NCBI GenBank assembly: GCA_022827905.1
Contig: JAJEIQ010000079.1
Location: forward strand, 45,998-109,997
Direction of reading: 5' to 3'
Source of the DNA: Pseudomonadales bacterium
GTDB lineage: Bacteria > Pseudomonadota > Gammaproteobacteria > Pseudomonadales > Azotimanducaceae
Length of the DNA: 64,000 nucleotides
In this document: piece after piece, positions 1 through 6,467 of the stretch
Numbering within the stretch: the stretch's first letter is position 1
Layout of the letters: each line of letters opens with the position of its first letter
The notes under the pieces: model-generated
Told to the model about the DNA's origin: nothing
The model's input: only the letters and a program-made list of their open reading frames with translations
The model's database searches: none
Translations under genes and position numbers: made by a program

Positions 1-742
1 CGCAAGCCGCGGCGCCGTCATGGGCACGGGCGCTGCCATGCTCGCCTGCGCCGCCTTGAAGGAGCGCCTGCTGCGGGTGGCTGGGCTGATGCTCAACGCG
101 CCTGCCGAGGACGTGACCTTTGCGCAGGCCGCTTTCTCCGCCCCGCACTCCGGCCGCGAGATCAGCCTTGGCGAATTGGCCAGAACCTACTACTCGCGAC
201 AGGGCGCCATCGCCACGGACGTGAAGAACGAACTCGGCGAGCTCTCCGCCAGCCGCATGTACGACCCCGAATGGGGCACCACGTCGTCGGGCACCCACAT
301 CGCCTTGGTGGAAGTGGATCCGGAAACCTGCCGGGTGAAGGTCTTGAAGTACCTCCTGGCGGGGGACTGCGGGCAGCTGATCAACCCGCGGATAGTGGAA
401 GGGCAGAACCACGGCGGCGTGGCCCAGGGCATCGGTGCCGCGCTGCTTGAGGAAGTGGTGTTTGACGAACAGGGGCAAAACCTGACGGCGAGCTTCATGG
501 ACTACGTGTTGCCCTCCGCCGTGGAAGTGCCGCGGATGGAGCAGGTCCACCTTGATCTCAAAAAGCCCAACACCCTCGGTGGCGTCAGGGGCATGGGCGA
601 GGGCGGCACCATCGGGGCACCCGCCGCCATCGCCAACGCCGTTGCCGATGCCCTCGCCCCCCATGGCTGTGAAGTCACCGAACTACCGATCACGCCAGAG
701 CGGATATTCCGGCTGCTTGAGGGCGCTCGGCACCAGAACTGA
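1..742 (+). CDS. Xanthine dehydrogenase/CO dehydrogenase family molybdopterin-binding subunit, C-terminal part (5' truncated by window)
   Basis: The reading frame is open from base 2, so the true start lies upstream of the window. The visible 246 residues match the C-terminal end of the large subunit of molybdenum hydroxylases (CoxL/XdhB type), which binds the molybdopterin-cytosine cofactor and oxidises aldehydes, heterocycles or CO together with FAD and 2Fe-2S subunits. The frame opens with a Ser-Arg-Gly turn followed by a Gly-rich stretch. Near the end it has the family's Gly-Met-Gly-Glu-Gly-Gly loop, whose Glu is the expected catalytic base, and then an Ala-rich helix. The substrate cannot be told from this part. 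The stop codon sits at the left edge of a palindromic repeat (741-795), and the next gene, dnaE2, is convergent. Confidence 0.85.
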   Translation, partial: ASRGAVMGTGAAMLACAALKERLLRVAGLMLNAPAEDVTFAQAAFSAPHSGREISLGELARTYYSRQGAIATDVKNELGELSASRMYDPEWGTTSSGTHIALVEVDPETCRVKVLKYLLAGDCGQLINPRIVEGQNHGGVAQGIGAALLEEVVFDEQGQNLTASFMDYVLPSAVEVPRMEQVHLDLKKPNTLGGVRGMGEGGTIGAPAAIANAVADALAPHGCEVTELPITPERIFRLLEGARHQN

Positions 743-795
743 AGGCTCTTGCAGGCGAAGGGGAGGCCCCTCGCGCTCCCCCGGCTGAAGGCTCT
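741..795. repeat. Palindromic repeat, type B, between convergent stop codons
   Basis: A G+C-rich interrupted palindrome (GCGAAGGGG ... CCCCTCGC, 755-774) is followed by a CGCTCCCCCGGCT tail. The 9-base word GAAGGCTCT occurs at both ends (741-749 and 787-795). The same core and tail recur inside trhO at 56425-56466. The TGA of the upstream hydroxylase gene (740-742) and the TAG of dnaE2 (794-796) fall on its two edges, so the element fills the convergent gap and could act as a bidirectional terminator. No T-run follows the stem. Confidence 0.6.
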
Positions 796-3700
796 AATGA
801 AAATTCCGGGAGGCTATCGCCACGGGCGTTGGGCTGGCCGACAGTTGATCGAGCAGGCCGGTGGCGTCGTGCACGCGTCCGGCGATGACGTGGATCACTT
901 CCTGCTCGCGCTGGACCACGCCCTCCACGCGCAATAGCTGGCCTTGCAGGATCTCCGCTCGATAGCGGTCCAGAACCGTGCTCCAAACCACGACATTGAT
1001 GTTGCCCGTTTCGTCCTCCAAGGTCAGGAAGACGACGCCAGTGGCGGTGCCGGGCCGTTGCCGGCAGGTGATGAGGCCGGCCACTTGGGCGAACTGCCCG
1101 TGGCGGCAACGCTCCAGGCCCACCGCCGTGCGGCAACGGCGCAGGACCGGCGCATCGCGCAGCAGGGACAGGGGATGAGGGCCCAGGGACAAGCCGAGGT
1201 AGCGGTAATCCTGCTTGAGATCCTCACCGACCCCAGGTTCGGCCAAAGCCACCTCGGTGCGGTACGGCGCTGCCGCCTTGGCGGCGCGCCAGATGGCGGC
1301 GGGCTGATCGACGCCAGCGGCATCCCAATGGGCTTGGTGGCGATGGCCCGAAAGTGAGGCCAAGGCGCCGGATCGGGCCAGAAAGCCCAGTTCCCGGTTG
1401 TTCAATTCGGCCCGGGTGCGCAGATCGTCCACATCACGGAACGGCTGGGCGGCAGCGATGCGCGCGGCCGCTTCCTCGGAAAGCCCCTTTACCTGCCGCA
1501 AGCCAATGCGCAACGCACCCTGAATGAGCGGGGAACCACGCTGGCTCAATGCGAGGGCGCGCACCTTCGGTGCGTTATGCCCTCGCTCCGGGGGGTGCCG
1601 CTCTGGAGCGAGGGCATCTTGCCCTCGATTGGATTCTGGACGAGAGCGGGACGCCCTCTCCAGCCGGAAATCCCAGCCGCTGGCCTGCACGTCCGCGGGG
1701 CGGACTTCGATGCCGTGGCGCAGTGCGTCCTGGATCAGTTGGGAGGGGGAATAGAAGCCCATGGGCAAGCTGTTCAGAAGGCCGGCGTAGAAGGCCGCCG
1801 GCTCATTGCGTTTGAGCCAGGCGGAATCGTAAACCAGCAGCGCAAAGCTGGCTGCATGGGATTCCGGGAAGCCGTATTCGCCAAAGCCCTTGATCTGTTC
1901 AAAAACACGGCGGGCGAAGCTCTCGCTGTGGCCCCGCGCCAGCATGCCATCGATGAGCTTGCGCTCGAACTTCTCAAGCCCGCCCCGGCGCTGCCAAGCG
2001 GCCATGGCACGGCGCAGCTCATCAGCCTCGCCAGCGGAGAAGCCGGCGGCGACCATGGCCAGTTCGATCACCTGCTCCTGGAAGATAGGCACCCCCAAGG
2101 TGCGCTCCAGCACCTTGCGCACGGCTTCGTTGGGGTAGATGACGTCCTCCTTGCCATCGCGGCGGCGCAGGTAGGGATGCACCATGTCGCCTTGGATGGG
2201 GCCGGGCCGGACGATGGCCACTTCGATGACCAGATCGTAGAAGCGGCGCGGCCGCAGGCGCGGCAGCATGGCCATCTGCGCCCGGGACTCCACTTGAAAG
2301 ACGCCGATGCTGTCGCCCTTCTGCAGCATCTCATAGGTGCTCGCCTCCTCCGGAGGAATCCGGTCCATGGTCAAGGCATCCGCACCCTGGTAGCCCCGAA
2401 AGCCGTTGATTAGGTCGAGGGCCTTGCGAATGGCGGTGAGCATGCCGAGGCCGAGCACGTCCACCTTCAAAAGCCCCAGCGACTCCAAGTCGTTCTTGTC
2501 CCATTGGATGACAGTGCGCTCCTCCATGGCGGCATTCTCAATGGGCACGAGTTGCGCCAAGGGGCCAGCCGAGATCACAAAACCGCCGACGTGCTGGGAG
2601 AGATGCCGGGGAAAGCCCAGGATTTGATCGACCAAGGCGATGTAGCGGCGCACGGAAGGGCCGTCCGGATCCGCCCCCGCCGCGGCCAAGCGCTGGCCGA
2701 ACTGGTCCCGACGGTCCCACCAAGCCATGGACTTGGCCAGCAGATCGACGAAGCCGGCATCCAGCCCCAAGGCCTTGCCCACATCGCGCAGGGCGCTGCG
2801 CGGCCGATAGGTGATGACCGTGGCGGCCAAGGCGGCGCGGTTACGCCCGTACTTGCCGTAGATGTATTGAATGACCTCCTCCCGGCGCTCGTGCTCGAAG
2901 TCCACGTCGATGTCCGGGGGCTCCTGCCGTTCCTTGGAAATGAAGCGCTCGAACAGCACATGCTGGCGTGACGGATCCACCTCGGTGATGCCAAGGCAGT
3001 AGCAGACCACGGAGTTGGCCGCCGAGCCGCGTCCTTGGCAAAGAATGCCCCGGCTGCGGGCGAAGCGGACAATGTCCTCAATGGTCAGGAAGTAATACTC
3101 GTAACCCAGTTCGGCGATGAGCGAAAGCTCGTGCTCGATCAACGCCCTGACCGCATCGGGAGCGCCCCCCATTCCCGCCTCTCTTCCTTCCGCCTTCCCG
3201 GGCCAGCGCCGGTTCGCGCCTTCATAGGTGAGTTGGCGAAGCCAAGCGGTTGGCGTCATGGCCTGGGGCACCAGTTCCCGGGGGTATTCGTAGCGCAACT
3301 CGTCCAAGGAAAAATGGCAGGCGTCCGCGATCCGAACCGATTCAGCCAGCATGTCCTCGGGATAGAGGCCCGCCAGCGTCTCCAAGGGGCGCAGATGCCG
3401 TTCGGCGTTGGACGTCAGTTGGGTGCCGAGTTCGCTGACCGGCTGCTTGAGGCGAATGGCAGCCAAGGTGTCCAGCAACGGCTTGCGCTCGGCCCGATGC
3501 ATGAGCACGTTGTTGGCGGCGGTGATCGGCAGGTCGAGGCGCATCGACAGGCGCAGCGCCTTGGCCATGCGGTCAAGGTCGCGGCCGTCAAGGAACAGCC
3601 CTAGGCCAATCCACAGGCGCGGACAGCATCGGCGAACTTCCCGGCCTTCGAGCAGAAGTTCGTCGATGGCCGCATCCCGAGGCGCCCACAAAGCCAGGCA

Positions 3701-4075
3701 ATCGTCGGTCCGGCCCTTGAAATCATCCAGATGCAGCGCGTATTCACCCTTCGGCGCTTGGGTTCGGCCTTGGGTGATGAGCTCGGAAAGCTGTCCGTAG
3801 GCGCGCCGGTTGGTAGCCAACAGCACGATGTCAACCTGGGCGGCGCCGCTCGTGGCGACCCGGAAGGCGCTGCCGATGATGAGCTTGATGCCTAGGTCGC
3901 GGGCTGCGCCGTGGGCGCGCACCACACCGGCCACCGAACATTCATCGGTGATGGCGATGGCGGCATAACCCCGGGCGTGGGCCTCGCGCACCAGTTCCTC
4001 GGGGTGGGAGGCCCCGGTCAGGAACGAGAAGTTGCTCCTGCAGTAAAGTTCCGCGAACTTAAGCGAAGTAGCCAT
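794..4075 (-). CDS. dnaE2: Error-prone DNA polymerase DnaE2 (ImuC)
   Basis: C-family polymerase of the ImuA-ImuB-DnaE2 mutasome, which carries out translesion synthesis after DNA damage. The protein has 1093 residues from the ATG at 4075, a usual family length. It begins with the PHP domain (FLTGASHPEE). The palm Asp pair lies in PDIDVDF near residue 388 and the third Asp in KVDVLGLG near 537, followed by the tandem HhH and an OB-fold C-terminus. The frame is open further upstream, but 4075 fits the family N-terminus and overlaps the imuB end by 17 bases, implying coupling. Unusually, about 40 residues near 805-842 (Arg/Pro/Gly-rich, GQDALAPE) are encoded by a palindromic repeat cluster just before the conserved ALRIGLRQVKGL segment. 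The polymerase residues are intact, so it is probably active. Confidence 0.95.
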   Translation of the reverse strand: MATSLKFAELYCRSNFSFLTGASHPEELVREAHARGYAAIAITDECSVAGVVRAHGAARDLGIKLIIGSAFRVATSGAAQVDIVLLATNRRAYGQLSELITQGRTQAPKGEYALHLDDFKGRTDDCLALWAPRDAAIDELLLEGREVRRCCPRLWIGLGLFLDGRDLDRMAKALRLSMRLDLPITAANNVLMHRAERKPLLDTLAAIRLKQPVSELGTQLTSNAERHLRPLETLAGLYPEDMLAESVRIADACHFSLDELRYEYPRELVPQAMTPTAWLRQLTYEGANRRWPGKAEGREAGMGGAPDAVRALIEHELSLIAELGYEYYFLTIEDIVRFARSRGILCQGRGSAANSVVCYCLGITEVDPSRQHVLFERFISKERQEPPDIDVDFEHERREEVIQYIYGKYGRNRAALAATVITYRPRSALRDVGKALGLDAGFVDLLAKSMAWWDRRDQFGQRLAAAGADPDGPSVRRYIALVDQILGFPRHLSQHVGGFVISAGPLAQLVPIENAAMEERTVIQWDKNDLESLGLLKVDVLGLGMLTAIRKALDLINGFRGYQGADALTMDRIPPEEASTYEMLQKGDSIGVFQVESRAQMAMLPRLRPRRFYDLVIEVAIVRPGPIQGDMVHPYLRRRDGKEDVIYPNEAVRKVLERTLGVPIFQEQVIELAMVAAGFSAGEADELRRAMAAWQRRGGLEKFERKLIDGMLARGHSESFARRVFEQIKGFGEYGFPESHAASFALLVYDSAWLKRNEPAAFYAGLLNSLPMGFYSPSQLIQDALRHGIEVRPADVQASGWDFRLERASRSRPESNRGQDALAPERHPPERGHNAPKVRALALSQRGSPLIQGALRIGLRQVKGLSEEAAARIAAAQPFRDVDDLRTRAELNNRELGFLARSGALASLSGHRHQAHWDAAGVDQPAAIWRAAKAAAPYRTEVALAEPGVGEDLKQDYRYLGLSLGPHPLSLLRDAPVLRRCRTAVGLERCRHGQFAQVAGLITCRQRPGTATGVVFLTLEDETGNINVVVWSTVLDRYRAEILQGQLLRVEGVVQREQEVIHVIAGRVHDATGLLDQLSASPTPVAIASRNFH
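1551..1660. repeat. Cluster of CGAGGGC-type palindromes inside dnaE2
   Basis: Several nested inverted repeats lie within the dnaE2 reading frame: gcgagggc (1551-1558) with gccctcgc (1579-1586); ctcgctcc (1582-1589) with ggagcgag (1605-1612); cgagggc (1609-1615) with gccctcg (1621-1627) around an ATCTT loop; and a degenerate gagagcg/cgccctctc arm pair (1642-1660). The CGAGGGC-ATCTT-GCCCTCG unit is repeated exactly at 6513-6531. The insertion keeps the frame and adds roughly 40 residues to DnaE2. Confidence 0.8.
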
Positions 4076-5576
4076 GCAAATACCATTCTTTAGCATCGTC
4101 TGAAGGGTTGGGGCTTCGAGCCTTGAACAGCCAGCAGCGGGCGCCCTCGGGGTCCATCGCGACGAAATAATCGCGGGGGGCCGAATGGCTGGCCGTCGAG
4201 GAAGCGAATCCATCCGGGGATTCCCACCAGCCGGTTTCAATGCGTTCGGGGCCGCTTAGGATTCGGTAGCGTTCGGGATTGACGAGACGGGGGGATTCGA
4301 GGAGCCACATGGGTCGTGGGAAAGAACTCCCCAGGGGCCCCGCCGCAGGCGGTTGGGTTGTTTCCGGCAGGAAGGCGGGCGCGAGGGCGGTCGCGCATTC
4401 CGGGCGATGGTCATCAACCAGGCGTAGAACGCGCACGGATTCACCATTGAGCCGGGCCGTCACCCGGTCCACGAAATCCATTGGCGCCTGGTCCGCCGAG
4501 GAGCCTTCCCCCAACAGATCGCGATGCGTTAGGCCGGCCTCGGCAATGGGCTCCACGGCGTCGGCGGCCAAGGATAGGCTCATCACCTCCGCCGGCAAAT
4601 CGATTCGGTCCAACGCCAATCCGCTGATCGCCAGCAGGCTGTTGGCCCGCATTCGCGGTTGGGCGAAACGTACGGGCAACACCGTGGAGCGGCGCGCCGA
4701 ATGGCTTGCCAAGGGTTTGAAGGCCCAACGCAGAGCGCGTGCGCCGAGCTGCCGGGCGGTCAGCCAAGCTTCAAGCTCCACCGCCAAGCGGCGCATGGGC
4801 AGGCGTAGAACCGGCTTGCTGGAAACCGATTCAAGCAGGTGAACCGAACTGTGGAAACGTTCCCGCAACGGCTCCGGGGTACGGGGGTCGGGAATGGCGC
4901 CGGTGAGCTTGTCCAGGATTTCAACCAAGCCGGGGCCGAAGCGCTTGCCAAGTTCGTGGCGGGGCAGGCGGATCAGCGAACCGACTTCCAAAAGGCCCAT
5001 GTCGGCCAAGCGCTCAATGTTGCAGGCTTCAATATCGGTGCAGGCGATCGGTGCGCCGGCCAAGGCTTCGCAAGCCCTTTGCGCCAGTTCCGCGTGATCC
5101 GGAAAATCCGGTAAGGGCGCTTCCAATCCCGCTTTGGCCAAAGCCAAGGCGGCGGCGGGCGTATGGGCAGCCGCCAAGGCAGCGCCATGCCCAAGGCGTC
5201 GAACGACCCGGCGCAGGCGGCCCAGCAACGGCCCCAAGCCCTCAAACAAGTTAAGGCTGCCTTCCACTTCAAGCAGCAAGGCGGCCGGGGGCGCCACGCT
5301 GACCGTTGGGGTGAAGCGGTGCGCCATGGTCGCCAGGACGCGCAGGCGCTCGATCTCCGCAGCCGGGTCGCGCTCGAAATGGATCAATTGCGGGGCGACG
5401 CTCAAGGCCGTCGCCAAACTGGCGCCGATGGCGACGCCGGCGCTGCGCGCCCGGTCATCGACGAGGCGCACCCGCCCATCCTCCGCCAGGACCATGGGCT
5501 GTTGGATGCCGTGTGGATGGCGGCGCTGAAAAATCTCCAAGCCCAACTGGGGCAGATGCGCGGCCACCCACAACAT
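4059..5576 (-). CDS. imuB: ImuB, inactive Y-family polymerase homologue of the mutasome
   Basis: DinB/Y-family-like protein without polymerase activity that acts as the hub of the ImuA-ImuB-DnaE2 mutasome, binding the beta clamp and DnaE2. It has 505 residues from the ATG at 5576, starting MLWVAAHLPQLGLE, where true Y-family polymerases have an acidic DxD-type metal site. The absence is normal for ImuB. The body is palm/finger-like, followed by an HhH region and a little-finger-like domain, and it ends with the family's typical WYLHGYFA. The start lies 2 bases past the imuA stop and the end overlaps dnaE2, so the three genes form one transcription unit. An alternative start at 5609 would overlap imuA; 5576 fits the family N-terminus better. 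Confidence 0.93.
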   Translation of the reverse strand: MLWVAAHLPQLGLEIFQRRHPHGIQQPMVLAEDGRVRLVDDRARSAGVAIGASLATALSVAPQLIHFERDPAAEIERLRVLATMAHRFTPTVSVAPPAALLLEVEGSLNLFEGLGPLLGRLRRVVRRLGHGAALAAAHTPAAALALAKAGLEAPLPDFPDHAELAQRACEALAGAPIACTDIEACNIERLADMGLLEVGSLIRLPRHELGKRFGPGLVEILDKLTGAIPDPRTPEPLRERFHSSVHLLESVSSKPVLRLPMRRLAVELEAWLTARQLGARALRWAFKPLASHSARRSTVLPVRFAQPRMRANSLLAISGLALDRIDLPAEVMSLSLAADAVEPIAEAGLTHRDLLGEGSSADQAPMDFVDRVTARLNGESVRVLRLVDDHRPECATALAPAFLPETTQPPAAGPLGSSFPRPMWLLESPRLVNPERYRILSGPERIETGWWESPDGFASSTASHSAPRDYFVAMDPEGARCWLFKARSPNPSDDAKEWYLHGYFA

Positions 5577-5578
5577 CT

Positions 5579-6406
5579 TCAGCTCGCCGCCCTCCCGGGG
5601 CAGCGCCAAAGCCGCAACAGGGCCTCCAAGTCGTCCCCGGCCTCCAATTCCAAGGGCAGATCGTCCATGCCCCAGCCACCGCGCCGTTTGAGGATCGAAA
5701 GCAACAAGCGGCGCGGCCCGGCTTCCATTCGAGGGCGGGACGCCCTCGCTCCAAGAGCGGCTTCGAATGAAGGTCGGAGCGAGGACGTCCCGCCCTCGAA
5801 CTGGCTGCCCGAATCCACGTTGGACTCAATATCGGCAGCACGGATGCGCAGCCGCAACTCCGCCGCCGAGGGATTGCGGGATGCTAGACCGGGACGAAAC
5901 AGAACGGCCCAAGTGCCACCGTGCTGAGCGCGCAAATGAATGCGCCGCAAATCGGGAGTGCGCAGGCGGTGCTCATCCGGCCAAGCCAGCACGGCGCTGC
6001 AAGCCCCCGACTCCAAGGCTTGCTCAAGCGCCCAAAGCGCATCCTGGCCACTGGAGTCCGCCTCGCCGGTGCGAATCAACAGCACTTTGCCCACCTCGAT
6101 GCCCGCCGCCGCCAAGGCGGGCGCGTGGGGCATGAAGGGCGGATTGATCCAGGCGATCCAGCGTGCCTGTTCACGGCTCAAACGAGCCAATCCGGGCGCT
6201 ACGAGGCCGAGTTCGCCAATGCCCGCGCTGTCGCAGAGAATTTCGCTTAAAGCGGCCCGCGGCCAGCCTTGGCCGGGCAGCAGCCGGTCAAGCCAATCAA
6301 ATCCCGTGGGCAGCCCGGTCGATTGCGCCTCTCGGGCATGGCCGGGCAGGTCTCGGGCGCGCCAGAGTTCGGCAGAGGATAGGAGCTGTTGCAGATTGGA
6401 GGTCAA
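5579..6406 (-). CDS. imuA: ImuA, RecA/SulA-like mutasome protein
   Basis: First gene of the SOS mutagenesis cassette. ImuA is a RecA-fold-related protein that works with ImuB and DnaE2 in damage-induced mutagenesis. It has 275 residues. The N-terminus (LQQLLSSAELWRARDL) and the following TGFDWLDRLLPGQGWP segment match the family, and no Walker A is evident. The only plausible start is the TTG at 6406, only two bases downstream of a LexA-type box, with no Shine-Dalgarno sequence in front. Residues about 203-227 (FEGG...GARASRPR) are encoded by a 73-base palindromic repeat, in frame, in what should be a variable region before the C-terminal DDLPLELE motif. Translational coupling to imuB is likely (2-base gap). 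Confidence 0.9.
   Translation of the reverse strand: MTSNLQQLLSSAELWRARDLPGHAREAQSTGLPTGFDWLDRLLPGQGWPRAALSEILCDSAGIGELGLVAPGLARLSREQARWIAWINPPFMPHAPALAAAGIEVGKVLLIRTGEADSSGQDALWALEQALESGACSAVLAWPDEHRLRTPDLRRIHLRAQHGGTWAVLFRPGLASRNPSAAELRLRIRAADIESNVDSGSQFEGGTSSLRPSFEAALGARASRPRMEAGPRRLLLSILKRRGGWGMDDLPLELEAGDDLEALLRLWRCPGRAAS
5728..5800. repeat. Long palindromic repeat inside imuA
   Basis: The 25-base arm at 5728-5752 (beginning ttcgagggcggga) pairs with the arm at 5776-5800 (ending cccgccctcgaa) with one mismatch, around a 23-base centre. Each arm also contains its own small hairpin, CGAGGGCG-GGA-CGCCCTCG (5730-5748). The left arm is identical to 6471-6495. The total length inserted keeps the imuA frame open. 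Confidence 0.85.
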
Positions 6407-6408
6407 AA

Positions 6409-6464
6409 TACTGGTTTTGCATACAGTTTTTCAGCAGAATAACTGTATTTACAGCCAGCATCAA
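6409..6464 (-). promoter_or_regulatory. SOS promoter of imuA-imuB-dnaE2 with two LexA-type boxes
   Basis: On the minus strand a -35 TTGATG (6464-6459) and a -10 TATTCT (6441-6436) are spaced by 17 bases. A CTG-N10-CAG box, TGCTGGCTGTAAATACAGTT (6460-6441), fills the spacer. A second, AACTGTATGCAAAACCAGTA (6428-6409), lies just downstream of the -10 and next to the TTG start. Each matches 14 of 20 positions of the gammaproteobacterial LexA consensus by eye. LexA bound here would block polymerase, as expected for a damage-inducible mutasome. Binding is inferred and no lexA gene is in the window. Confidence 0.7.
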
Positions 6465-6467
6465 GGC

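Noticed and set aside
4059..5576. Loss of Y-family polymerase active-site acids in ImuB
   Set aside because: This is the normal state of ImuB and not a defect of this copy.
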